A DNA stretch of 64,000 bases, from positions 6,386,001 through 6,450,000 of the forward strand of contig NZ_CP112880.1 of the NCBI RefSeq assembly GCF_028747205.1, written 5' to 3'. The DNA is from Streptomyces sp. CA-278952 (GTDB taxonomy: Bacteria > Actinomycetota > Actinomycetes > Streptomycetales > Streptomycetaceae). Under the pieces are notes generated by a model. It was not told the DNA's origin. It searched no databases and was given only the letters and a program-made list of their open reading frames with translations. Shown here in pieces: positions 55,430 through 63,693 of this stretch; within the stretch, counting starts at the first letter, position 1; each line of letters begins with the position of its first letter. A program made the position numbers and the translations under genes.

Positions 55430-56674
55430 ATGCAGGACGTGCGAGGTGCAGACGTGCAAGGTGCAGGGGACGTGCAGGGCTCAGGGGACGCGCAGTCCAC
55501 AGCCGCCCGGCTGCGGGCGATCTGTGACGAGGTGTCGGACCGCTTCTACGAGCGGGCCGACGTGGTGCGCACGCTCGTGGTGGCGCTGCTGGCCGGGCAG
55601 CACTCGCTGGTGCTCGGCCCGCCCGGAACGGCGAAGTCCGAGATCGCCCGGGAGCTCACCGGCAGGGTCGAGGGGGCCGCCTACTGGGAGATCCTCCTGT
55701 CGAAGTTCACCGCGCCGACGAGAATGTTCGGTCCCGTCGACGTCGCCGCGCTGGCCAGCGGGGAGTACCGCCAGGTGTACGAGGGCCGTGCCACGACCGC
55801 GCACGTCGCGTTCATCGACGAGATCTTCAAGTGCTCGACGGCGGCGCTGAACGAGACCCTGGGCTACCTCAACGAGCGGATCTACCACCCCGAGAGCGGC
55901 GGCGAACCGATTCGCTGCCCGCTGATCGGCGCCATCACGGCGAGCAACGAACTGCCGACCGGGGAGGACACGGCCGCGATCTACGACCGGCTGCTGGTGC
56001 GGATCGAGGTCGGATACCTGGCGGACCCGTCGAACTTCGCCGCGCTGGTCCGCTCCGCCGTCAGCCGCCCGGCGGCCCCGGTCCGTACCACCGTCGGACT
56101 GACCGCGTTGCAGCACGCGGTGACCGGATCCGTCCCGGCCGTGGACGTCCCCGACGCCATCGTGGACGCCGTGTGCGCGCTGCGGGCGGCCCTGCGCCGC
56201 AAGGAGCTCGTCGCCTCCGACCGCCGCTGGCGGCAGGCGGTGCGGCTGCTCCAGGCGTCCGCGTACCTCGACGGCCGCCCGGCGGTCGCCGAGACCGACC
56301 TGACCGTGCTCACCCACGTGCTGTGGGACTCCCCGGCCCAGCGCCCCACCGTCGAGCGTGAGGTGCTGCACCTGGTCAACCCCGACGCCAAGGAGGCGCT
56401 CGACCTGGCCGACGCCCTCGACGAGCTGGAGGCCCAGCTCGACGCCATGGCGGGGCAGTCCCGCGAGGCGCTCAGCGACTGGGTCATCAAGAAGGCCCAC
56501 AACAAACTCGCCACGGCGGGCAAGCGGCTGGAGAAACTGCGTGCCGAGGCGGCGGGCGCCGGCCGCTCCACCGCCGCCATCGACCGGGTCACCGGCCGTC
56601 AGCGCGCCGTCCGCGCCCGCGTCCTCACCGAGGCGCTCGGCATGGACGCGAGCATGGTCCAGGACCGGCTCTGA
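55430..56674 (+). CDS. RavA-like MoxR family AAA+ ATPase
   Basis: 414 residues from ATG 55430; the first 20 residues are repetitive (VQGAGDVQGSGDAQS), so a GTG inside this stretch could be the true start. Walker A GPPGTAKSEIARELTGR (about 65-81), Walker B AFIDEIFKC, then LNETLGYLNERIYHPESGGE and ITASNELPTGEDTAAIYDRL, which closely parallel E. coli RavA. The C-terminal 120 residues are helical, as in RavA's extension. MoxR ATPases act as chaperones with a vWA partner; that partner is the next gene. Two tRNA-mimic RNAs lie directly upstream. Confidence 0.9.
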   Translation: MQDVRGADVQGAGDVQGSGDAQSTAARLRAICDEVSDRFYERADVVRTLVVALLAGQHSLVLGPPGTAKSEIARELTGRVEGAAYWEILLSKFTAPTRMFGPVDVAALASGEYRQVYEGRATTAHVAFIDEIFKCSTAALNETLGYLNERIYHPESGGEPIRCPLIGAITASNELPTGEDTAAIYDRLLVRIEVGYLADPSNFAALVRSAVSRPAAPVRTTVGLTALQHAVTGSVPAVDVPDAIVDAVCALRAALRRKELVASDRRWRQAVRLLQASAYLDGRPAVAETDLTVLTHVLWDSPAQRPTVEREVLHLVNPDAKEALDLADALDELEAQLDAMAGQSREALSDWVIKKAHNKLATAGKRLEKLRAEAAGAGRSTAAIDRVTGRQRAVRARVLTEALGMDASMVQDRL

Positions 56675-56907
56675 CCGCCGGGAGGAACAGCGGCGCCGGC
56701 AGGGCGCCGTCCGCGCTCGACGCACTGGCGGGCCGGGCCCGGACGTGGCTGGGCCACTCCACGGCCGAGCGGAGCACCGGGGCCGTCGTCGCGGACCGGT
56801 TCGAACGGTTCACCTGGCGCGACACCTGCGAACAGTCCGAAGGACTGCGCGAGCTGGCCCAGGAGCTGGGCGAGCGCCACGGCCACGCCGCCGACCTCCT
56901 GGCCGAT

Positions 56908-58305
56908 GTGTTCCTGGCCGCCTACAAGGCCGGCCTCCGACTGCGCGAGCGGACGGAGATGGCACCCTCGCGGCTGGTCAACCACCAGATCGTCACCGCA
57001 CTGGTGGAGTCACCGGACTTCACCGCACTGCGCCGGGAAACCGTCGGCGACCCCTACGCCGCCGCCATGGCCGTCCTCGCCCAGTCCGGCGCCCTGCGCA
57101 GGATGCTGGAGCGCGCCCAGGACGCCCAGGGGCGGGCCGAGCGGGCGGCGAAGGCCCTCCAGGACGCCGACAGCGCTGCGACCGCCGTGGCCGAGGCGCT
57201 CCAGCGCGCCGCCGAAGAGGCCGATGAGGACGGCGGCGTACCGGCCTCGACCGCCGACGCCGTCCATCGGGCGATCGAGGCCGCCGAGGCGACCGGAACC
57301 GCCGCGCGAGTGGCCGCCCGGGCTGCCGAGCAGGGCGCCGCCGCCGTCCCCGGCCTCCGCACCGCCGCGCACCACGCGGCGGCGAAGGCCGCCGAGGCCG
57401 CCCGGGAGGAGGCCGTGCTGATGCGGGCCTGGGGTGTGGGCCCCGGCGAGCTGGAGCGGATGCCGTACGCGCGCCGCGCCCGGCTCGCCGAGAGGCTGCG
57501 CGCCGGTCGTCTCGCCCGATGGGCCGAACTGATCGGCCGCTTCCGGCAGATGGCCGACGGCGAGCGGGCCCGCAAGGTGGAGAGCACCGCCGGTGAGTTG
57601 GTCGGCGTCACGCTCGGCGACGACCTCTCCCGCCTGATCCCCTCCGAGCTGGCCAACCTCGGGCTGCCCGAACTGCGTGCCGTCTTCGCCGCGCGGTACG
57701 CCGCCGGGGAGCTGATGCTCTACGACAGCCGGGGCGAGCAGCCGACGGGGCGGGGCGCCGTCATCGCGTGCGTGGACACCTCCCACTCGATGTACGCGGC
57801 GGGGCCCGGAGGAGTCACGCGGGAGGCGTGGTCCAAGGCGTGCGCCCTGGCGCTGCTGGACCAGGCCCGCCATGCCGGGCGCGACTTCGTCGGCATCCTG
57901 TTCTCCGCCGAGGACAGGATCCAGGTCTTCCGCTTCCCGGCCGGCCGGCCCGCCGGCATCGAGCGGGTGCTCGACTTCGCGGAGACCTTCCTCGGCGGCG
58001 GCACCAGCTACCAGACGCCCCTGACCGCGGCCCGCGAACTGCTGGAGGAGGAGTTCGACGACGCCGCCACCACGCGCGGGGACATCGTGATGATCACCGA
58101 CGACGAATGCGGCGTCACCGAGGAGTGGATGCGAGGCTGGAACGATGCCAGGCGGGTGCTGGGCTTCCGCGTCTTCGGCCTCGCCGTCGGCGCCCCCGGC
58201 GCCGCCGAGGCCGGTTCGGTCCTGGACGCGCTGTGCGACAACCTCCGCTCCATCGAGGACCTCACCGACGTCCACGCCGCCGCGGATCTCTTCCGCCTCA
58301 TCTGA
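56908..58305 (+). CDS. ViaA-like vWA (CoxE-type) domain protein
   Basis: 465 residues from GTG 56908, the first standard start in frame. The frame is open back to 56671 with protein-like sequence (RFERFTWRDTCEQSEGLREL), so the real N-terminus is probably longer; see findings. An N-terminal helical region (1-250, Ala-rich from 75 to 170) leads to a vWA domain (about 280-465) with MIDAS motif DTSHSMY, the Thr in GGGTSYQTPL and MITDDECGV. This is the layout of ViaA, the partner of RavA. Ro60-type RNA-binding proteins also end in a vWA domain, but no TROVE repeat is visible here. It directly follows the MoxR gene. Confidence 0.85.
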   Translation: MFLAAYKAGLRLRERTEMAPSRLVNHQIVTALVESPDFTALRRETVGDPYAAAMAVLAQSGALRRMLERAQDAQGRAERAAKALQDADSAATAVAEALQRAAEEADEDGGVPASTADAVHRAIEAAEATGTAARVAARAAEQGAAAVPGLRTAAHHAAAKAAEAAREEAVLMRAWGVGPGELERMPYARRARLAERLRAGRLARWAELIGRFRQMADGERARKVESTAGELVGVTLGDDLSRLIPSELANLGLPELRAVFAARYAAGELMLYDSRGEQPTGRGAVIACVDTSHSMYAAGPGGVTREAWSKACALALLDQARHAGRDFVGILFSAEDRIQVFRFPAGRPAGIERVLDFAETFLGGGTSYQTPLTAARELLEEEFDDAATTRGDIVMITDDECGVTEEWMRGWNDARRVLGFRVFGLAVGAPGAAEAGSVLDALCDNLRSIEDLTDVHAAADLFRLI

Positions 58306-58394
58306 CCCCCGGCCGGATCCGCCGCACCCGGCCCTCGGCCGGATCCGCTTCACCCGACCCCGGCCGGACGGGGCGCGCGCATCACTGCCGGTAT

Positions 58395-59606
58395 TCACTG
58401 CCGGTACCCGCTCAGGAAGCGGCCGATGCGGCTGATCGCCGCGTCGAGGTCGTCGGCGTACGGGAGGGTGAGGATGCGGAAGTGGTCCGGGCGCGGCCAG
58501 CTGAAGCCGGTGCCCTGCACCACCTGGATCTTCTCCCGCAGCAGCAGGTCCAGCACGAACTTCTCGTCGTCGACGATGCGGTGCACCTTCGGATCGATGC
58601 GCGGGAAGGCGTACAGCGCGCCTTTCGGCTTCACGCACGAGACGCCGGGGATCTCGTTCAGCCGCTCCCAGGCCCGGTCGCGCTGCTCGTGCAGCCTCCC
58701 GCCGGGCGCGACCAGCTCCCGGATCGACTGCCGTCCGCCGAGGGCGGCCTGAATGGCGTACTGAGCCGGGGCGTTGGGACACAGGCGCATGGAGGCCAGC
58801 ATGGTGAGGCCCTCCAGGTAGTTGCGGGCGTGCTGCCGGGGACCGGACACCACCATCCAGCCGGACCGGAAGCCGGCCACCCGGTACGTCTTCGACAGAC
58901 CGCTGAAGGTGAGGCAGACCAGGTCGGGGGCGAGGACCGCCGCGCTGTGGTGCTCGGCCCCGTCGTACAGGATCTGGTCGTAGATCTCGTCGGCGAACAC
59001 CATCAGCCCGTGCCGCCTGGCCAGATCGAGGATGCCTTCGAGGATCTCGCGCGGATAGACCGCGCCGGTGGGGTTGTTCGGGTTGATGATCACGACGGCC
59101 CTGGTCCGGTCGGTGATCTTCGCGGCCATGTCGGCGAGATCCGGATTCCAGTCGGACTCCTCGTCGCAGACGTAGTGCACGGCCTTGCCGCCCGCGAGCG
59201 TGGTCACCGCCGTCCACAGGGGGAAGTCCGGGGCCGGGATCAGCACCTCGTCGCCGTCCTCCAGCAGCGCCTGCACCGCCATGGAGATCAGTTCGGAGAC
59301 CCCGTTGCCGAGGAACACGTCGTCCACGCCGACCTCGGTCAGCCCCATGGCCTGGTAGCGCTGGACCACCGCCCGCCGGGCCGAGAGGATGCCGCGCGAA
59401 TCGGTGTATCCGTGCGCCTGCGGCAGCATCCGGATCATGTCCTGGACGATCTCCTCGGGGGCCTCGAAACCGAAGAGCGCGGGATTGCCCGTGTTGAGCC
59501 GGAGCACGCTGTGGCCCGCCTCCTCCAGGGCGTTGGCGTGCTCGATGACCGGGCCCCGGATCTCGTAGCAGACCTCGTTGAGCTTGCTGGACTGCCGGAA
59601 CTCCAT
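58395..59606 (-). CDS. Class I/II PLP-dependent aminotransferase (AlaA-like)
   Basis: 403 residues. The N-terminus MEFRQSSKLNEVCYEIRGPV is the usual start of AlaA-type alanine aminotransferases. Also visible: INPNNPTGAVYP, DEIYDQILYDGAEH and the PLP Lys in TFSGLSKTYRVAGFRSGWM. It probably moves amino groups between pyruvate/alanine and glutamate in the cytoplasm. GGGAGG lies six bases before the ATG. It is divergent from the HxlR-type regulator with a shared operator. Confidence 0.92.
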   Translation of the reverse strand: MEFRQSSKLNEVCYEIRGPVIEHANALEEAGHSVLRLNTGNPALFGFEAPEEIVQDMIRMLPQAHGYTDSRGILSARRAVVQRYQAMGLTEVGVDDVFLGNGVSELISMAVQALLEDGDEVLIPAPDFPLWTAVTTLAGGKAVHYVCDEESDWNPDLADMAAKITDRTRAVVIINPNNPTGAVYPREILEGILDLARRHGLMVFADEIYDQILYDGAEHHSAAVLAPDLVCLTFSGLSKTYRVAGFRSGWMVVSGPRQHARNYLEGLTMLASMRLCPNAPAQYAIQAALGGRQSIRELVAPGGRLHEQRDRAWERLNEIPGVSCVKPKGALYAFPRIDPKVHRIVDDEKFVLDLLLREKIQVVQGTGFSWPRPDHFRILTLPYADDLDAAISRIGRFLSGYRQ

Positions 59607-59634
59607 GCGCTGCCTCCCGAGCCGAATTGCGATA

Positions 59635-59660
59635 CTTGGTTTTACCAAGCTTCAGCTTGG
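59635..59660. promoter_or_regulatory. Operator between the aminotransferase and HxlR-type regulator
   Basis: CTTGG-TTTTA-CCAAG (59635-59649) plus a third half-site CTTGG (59656-59660) in an AT-rich 85-bp divergent promoter. Local base composition is far below the window average. The likely binder is the adjacent HxlR-type regulator. Confidence 0.65.
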
Positions 59661-59691
59661 AAAGTCCAACAACATGTCTAGACTGCGTCGC

Positions 59692-60384
59692 ATGCCACGT
59701 CAGCAGCAGCCAGCAGCACGCCCCGTCCGTCGCCGGAGCTACGACCAGTTCGACGCCACCGCCCGCGCCCTCGACTCCGTCGGCGACCGGTGGACGCTGC
59801 TGATCGTCCGTGAACTGCTGGGCGGGCCGCGCCGGTACACGGACCTGCACGCCGACCTGCCCGGCGTCAGCACGGACGTGCTGGCCTCCCGGCTCAAGGA
59901 CATGGAGCAGACCGGACTGGCCCTGCGCCGCAAGCTGCCGCCCCCGTCGGCCGCGACGGTCTACGAGCTGACCGCGCGGGGCCACGGCCTGCTGCCCGTC
60001 CTCGCCGCCCTCGCCGGGTGGGGGGCGCCGGCCCTCGCCGAGCGCCGTCCCACGGACGCGGTGCGCGCCCACTGGTTCGCCCTGCCCCTGCTCGGCGCCC
60101 TCGCCGGGCTCACCCGGGCGGGCGTTCTCGAAGTCCGGCTGGAGGAGGGCCAGTTCCACCTCCGGCTCGGTGGGGGAGCGGGAGGCGCGCTCACGGCCGC
60201 CGAAGAGGTCCCCGCGGTGTACGGCTACGGCCCCGCCGACCGCCCCGACGCCCGGATCGTCCTCGACGCCGAGGTGTGTCTGGAGCTCGCGCGGGGTGGG
60301 GCGACCCTCGCGGAGGCGGTGAAGGACGGCCGCGTCGAGGTGATCGGCGAGGGCTCGCTCGCCGCCGAACTGCGGGGCGCCTGA
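59692..60384 (+). CDS. HxlR-type winged-helix transcriptional regulator with C-terminal domain
   Basis: 230 residues from ATG 59692; an ATG at 59674 is also possible. The HxlR winged helix (about 15-110) shows ARALDSVGDRWTLLIVRELL, GGPRRYTDLHADLPGVSTDV and LASRLKDMEQTGL. The C-terminal 110 residues (VLEVRLEEGQFHLRLGGGAG, VEVIGEGSLAAEL) resemble an SCP2-like ligand domain, so a small hydrophobic effector is possible. Likely controls itself and the divergent aminotransferase. Confidence 0.87.
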   Translation: MPRQQQPAARPVRRRSYDQFDATARALDSVGDRWTLLIVRELLGGPRRYTDLHADLPGVSTDVLASRLKDMEQTGLALRRKLPPPSAATVYELTARGHGLLPVLAALAGWGAPALAERRPTDAVRAHWFALPLLGALAGLTRAGVLEVRLEEGQFHLRLGGGAGGALTAAEEVPAVYGYGPADRPDARIVLDAEVCLELARGGATLAEAVKDGRVEVIGEGSLAAELRGA

Positions 60385-60473
60385 CCTTCCGCGCGGGCGG
60401 CCGGACCCCGCTCACGGGCGGCCGGACCTCCCTCACCCGACCGGCCCTCCGCCGGTGCGGCGATGATGGGTCC

Positions 60474-61121
60474 GTGAGACTCGAAGCGATCACCTGGGAA
60501 CGGCTGGCCGGCGAGCTGGCCCGGTACGCCGACGGGCTGTCCGCCGCCGACGGCGGGCCCTGGCTCGCGCTCGGCATCGACGGCGCGCCGGCCGCCCGCA
60601 CCGGCGAGAGCGCCGAGCGCCTCGCGCGGGAGCTGCGGCTGCTCGGCCGTGCGGTGCTGGTCATCTCCACCGAGGGCTTCCTGCGCCCGGCGAGCCTGCG
60701 CTTCGAGTACGGGAAGCGGGACCCGGACGCGTACGCCGACAGCTGGTACGACACCGGGGCGCTGTGGCGCGAGGTGTTCGGGCCGCTGGAGGCCGGCGGA
60801 TCCGGCCGCGTGCTGCCCGATCTGTGGGACCCCGTGACCGACCGGGCCACCCGTAGCCCGTACCACTCCCTGCCCGAGGGCGGGGTGGTCGTCGTGCACG
60901 GCCCGTTCCTGCTGGGGCACTGGTTCCCGTTCGCGCTCAGCGTCCATCTGCGGCTGTCCCCGGGGGCGCTGCGGCGCCGCACGGCGGAGCCGGAACGCTG
61001 GACCCTGCCCGCCTTCGCCCGGTACGAGGACGAGGTGGCGCCCTCGGACCGCGCGGACGTGGTGGTCCGGGCGGACGACCCGTCGCGCCCCGCCTGGTCG
61101 GGGCTGCCCGGGAGCGGGTGA
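60474..61121 (+). CDS. Uridine kinase-like protein with degenerate P-loop
   Basis: 215 residues from GTG 60474; the longer open frame upstream runs through the HxlR gene in another frame. The layout follows actinobacterial uridine kinase-like proteins (RFEYGKRDPDAYADSWYDTG, VVVHGPFLLGHWFPFALSVH). The Walker A region reads GIDGAPAARTGESAERLA and lacks the GK[ST] that should hold ATP phosphates, so kinase activity is doubtful. Cytoplasmic; role unknown. Confidence 0.75.
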   Translation: MRLEAITWERLAGELARYADGLSAADGGPWLALGIDGAPAARTGESAERLARELRLLGRAVLVISTEGFLRPASLRFEYGKRDPDAYADSWYDTGALWREVFGPLEAGGSGRVLPDLWDPVTDRATRSPYHSLPEGGVVVVHGPFLLGHWFPFALSVHLRLSPGALRRRTAEPERWTLPAFARYEDEVAPSDRADVVVRADDPSRPAWSGLPGSG

Positions 61122-61140
61122 ACGGGGCCCGCCCCGGCAC

Positions 61141-61244
61141 CGCCCGTCCGTCACCACCCGGCACTGCTCGTCCGTCACCACCCGGCACCGCTCGTCCGTC
61201 ACCCCCGGCACCGCCCGTCCGTCACCACCCGGCACCGCCCGTCA
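61141..61244. repeat. 24-bp tandem repeat spanning the PfkB kinase stop codon
   Basis: Four units of about 24 bp starting CGCCCGTCCGTCACCACCCG (61141, 61165, 61189, 61212) and a partial fifth ending in GTCA. The minus-strand kinase stop (61242-61244) is in that partial unit. Confidence 0.85.
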
Positions 61245-62153
61245 CGGGACCGGCGGCCGGCCGCCCACCGTGGCCACGGCCGCCGCCCCCGCCCGGCAGC
61301 CCTCGGCCGCAGCGGCCAGGTCGTCGGCCCCGGCCAGCAGCGCCGCGAGGAAGCCGCCGGTGAACGCGTCGCCCGCCCCCGTCGAGTCGACCGGCTCGCG
61401 CACCGGCGGAGCGGGGACGCGGCCGACGACCTCGCCCCCGGCGGCCACCACGGCTCCCCGCGCGCCCAGGGTGACGACGACGCGCGGGAACCACCGGCTC
61501 AACTCGGCCGCCGCGGCCTCCGGTCCGGGCAGCCCGGTGAGCAGGCGGGCTTCGTCCGCGTTCGGCAGCAACAGCTCCGCACCCTCCGCGAACTCCAGGA
61601 ACCGCTCGGGCCCCAGCTCGCCGAGGAACCCGGCCGACGCCGGGTCCACGCTCACCGGAACGCCCCGCTCCACGGCGGTGCGCAGGGCGAGGAGGGCGGC
61701 GGCCCGGCTCACCGCGGCGAACAGGAGGTAGCCGGAGAGATGCAGCCGCCCGACACCGTCGAGCATCGTGGGCGCGAAGTCCTCGACGGTGAGCCGCAGC
61801 ACCGCCCCGCCGTCGGTCAGGAACGTGCGCTCCGCCGCCGCGTCCACCAGGGCGATGACGGTCGCCGTCGGGAACGCGTCGTCCACCGCCAGGAACGCCC
61901 GCACCCCCGCCCGCTCCAGCTCCTTTCGGTGCCAGTCGGCCGACTCCGCCCCCGCCCTGGCCAGCAGCCGCACGTCCGTGCACCCCGAACGCACCGCCCA
62001 GCAGGCGACGTTGGCCCCCGCGCCGCCTGGCAGCGTACGGATCCGGGCCGCCGTGTCCGTACCGTGGGCGAGCGCCGATCCGTACCGCGCCACCACGTCC
62101 GTGACCACGTCCCCCACCACCAGCAGCCCGTCGCCCGCCGCCGGACGGTTCAC
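61242..62153 (-). CDS. PfkB family carbohydrate kinase (probable pseudouridine kinase)
   Basis: 303 residues from GTG 62153, which overlaps the psuG stop (GTGA). PfkB motifs are LPGGAGANVACWAVRSG (about 42-58) and DSTGAGDAFTGGFLAALL (about 263-280) with the catalytic Asp. Coupled to psuG, it most likely phosphorylates pseudouridine to pseudouridine 5'-phosphate, the substrate of PsuG. Other nucleosides or sugars are possible. Its stop codon is part of a 24-bp repeat. Confidence 0.88.
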   Translation of the reverse strand: MNRPAAGDGLLVVGDVVTDVVARYGSALAHGTDTAARIRTLPGGAGANVACWAVRSGCTDVRLLARAGAESADWHRKELERAGVRAFLAVDDAFPTATVIALVDAAAERTFLTDGGAVLRLTVEDFAPTMLDGVGRLHLSGYLLFAAVSRAAALLALRTAVERGVPVSVDPASAGFLGELGPERFLEFAEGAELLLPNADEARLLTGLPGPEAAAAELSRWFPRVVVTLGARGAVVAAGGEVVGRVPAPPVREPVDSTGAGDAFTGGFLAALLAGADDLAAAAEGCRAGAAAVATVGGRPPVP

Positions 62154-63121
62154 CGGGCGTCCGCCGCCGCCACGGCGATCCGCGCCGCGAGCGTCACGTT
62201 TCCGCGGACGGCCGCCAGGTTCGCCTCCAGCGACGCGCCCCCGGTCCGCCGCATCAACTGGTCCAGCAGGAACGGGGTCACGCCCTGCCCCGAGACGCCC
62301 CGCCCCCGGCACGCGTCCAGCGCCTCCGCCAGCACCCGGTCGTGCAGTGCCGGATCCAACTGGTCCGTTTCCGCTACGGGGTTGGCGACGATCAGCGCGG
62401 CCGGCGGGCCGCCCAGCGCCTCCTTCGCCCGGATCACCTCCACCACCTCCTCGGGGCTGTGCACCGTCCAGTCGACGGGTTCGCCGGAGCTGCTCAGGTA
62501 GAAGCCGGGGAAGTGCCCGGTGCCGTAGCCGACGATGGAGACGCCGAGGGTCTCCAGCCGCTGGAGGGTCGCCGGGACGTCGAGGATCGACTTGACCCCC
62601 GCGCAGACCACGGTGATCCCGGTGCGGGCGAGCAGCCGCAGATCGGCCGACTCGTCCTGGTTCTCGGCCCACTCCCGGTGTACGCCGCCGAGACCGCCCG
62701 TCGCGAAGACGCCGAGGCCCGCCCGCGCTGCCAGGAACGCCGTCGCGGACACCGTCGTCGCCCCGCTCGCCCCGGCGGCGAGCGCCGGTGCGAGATCACG
62801 GTGCCCCAGCTTGCGTACCGCCGGATCCTCGGCGATCCGCTCCAACTGGTCCTCTCCCAGCCCGACATGGGCCCGCCCGTCCAGGACGGCGACGGTGGCC
62901 GGGACGGCGCCGGCGGACCGGACGAGCCCCTCCAGCTCCCGAGCCACGGACAGATTGCGGGGGCGCGGCAGCCCGTGCGCGATGATCGTCGACTCCAGTG
63001 CCACGACGGGCAGACCGGCGTCCAGAGCGGCCCGCACCTCCGCCGAGAGCACGGGTTCGTAGGTGTTCGTCCCAGGGTTCTCGCGCGGAGCGGGACGCTG
63101 GTCCGGTGGGTTCTGAGGCAT
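62150..63121 (-). CDS. psuG: Pseudouridine-5'-phosphate glycosidase
   Basis: 323 residues. Cleaves the C-C glycosidic bond of pseudouridine 5'-phosphate to uracil and ribose 5-phosphate. Family blocks: LPVVALESTIIAHGLPRPRN, LGHRDLAPALAAGASGATTV, VFATGGLGGVHR, CAGVKSILDVPATLQRLETL and LDPALHDRVLAEAL. The catalytic Glu in ALESTII and Lys in GVKSILD are present. First gene of a two-gene unit with the PfkB kinase. Confidence 0.94.
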   Translation of the reverse strand: MPQNPPDQRPAPRENPGTNTYEPVLSAEVRAALDAGLPVVALESTIIAHGLPRPRNLSVARELEGLVRSAGAVPATVAVLDGRAHVGLGEDQLERIAEDPAVRKLGHRDLAPALAAGASGATTVSATAFLAARAGLGVFATGGLGGVHREWAENQDESADLRLLARTGITVVCAGVKSILDVPATLQRLETLGVSIVGYGTGHFPGFYLSSSGEPVDWTVHSPEEVVEVIRAKEALGGPPAALIVANPVAETDQLDPALHDRVLAEALDACRGRGVSGQGVTPFLLDQLMRRTGGASLEANLAAVRGNVTLAARIAVAAADAR

Positions 63122-63226
63122 GCCCCCATCCCTGTCGCGGCCGGGAGGGGTGCAAACCACGGACGGACCTCCTGGGGCGGGTCCTGGCCGCGGGGTGGCC
63201 GGAAGCGGTCGCTAAGGTGACCGGCC

Positions 63227-63589
63227 ATGACGACACATGACCAGGTCCCCGCCTCCTTCGCCGTGCACATCCCGGACGCCGAACTCATACCGGAACCTCT
63301 CGATCCGGCGCAGATCGTCTCGGGCGATCCCGTGGTGACGGGCAAGGTGCTGTGGGAATCGGCCGACGGCAAGCAGCTCCGGGGGATCTGGCAGATCACC
63401 CCCGGCGTGGTCACCGACACCGAGGCGAACGAGCTGTTCGTGGTCGTCGGCGGACGGGCGACGGTCGAGGTCGAGGGCGGGGCGACCCTGGAGATCGGCC
63501 AGGGGGACGCCTGCGTCCTGCGCGAGGGCGACCGGACGACCTGGACGGTTCACGAGACGCTCCGCAAGGCGTACCACATCAGCCTCTGA
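63227..63589 (+). CDS. Cupin domain-containing protein (DUF861 type)
   Basis: 120 residues. One cupin barrel with GIWQITPGVVTDTEANELFV and VVGGRATVEVEGGATLEIGQ, then GDACVLREGDRTTWTVHETL. This pattern is that of DUF861/(S)-ureidoglycine aminohydrolase-like cupins found beside amino acid or purine genes; the enzymatic role is not clear. Divergent from psuG across 105 bp. The 104-bp stretch after it is GGCGGT-rich low-complexity sequence. Confidence 0.87.
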   Translation: MTTHDQVPASFAVHIPDAELIPEPLDPAQIVSGDPVVTGKVLWESADGKQLRGIWQITPGVVTDTEANELFVVVGGRATVEVEGGATLEIGQGDACVLREGDRTTWTVHETLRKAYHISL

Positions 63590-63693
63590 GAGCTGTGGCC
63601 GATAACTACGGTCGCGCCGGCGGCGGTTGCGGTAGTGCTGGCGGTGGCGGTAGTAGTGGCTGCGGTGGCTGTGGCCGGCGGTCCGGGGGTGTG

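Noticed and set aside
56640..56700. Programmed -1 frameshift fusing the MoxR and vWA genes
   Set aside because: The relative frame would allow it, but there is no slippery heptamer before the stop; a rare start codon is simpler.
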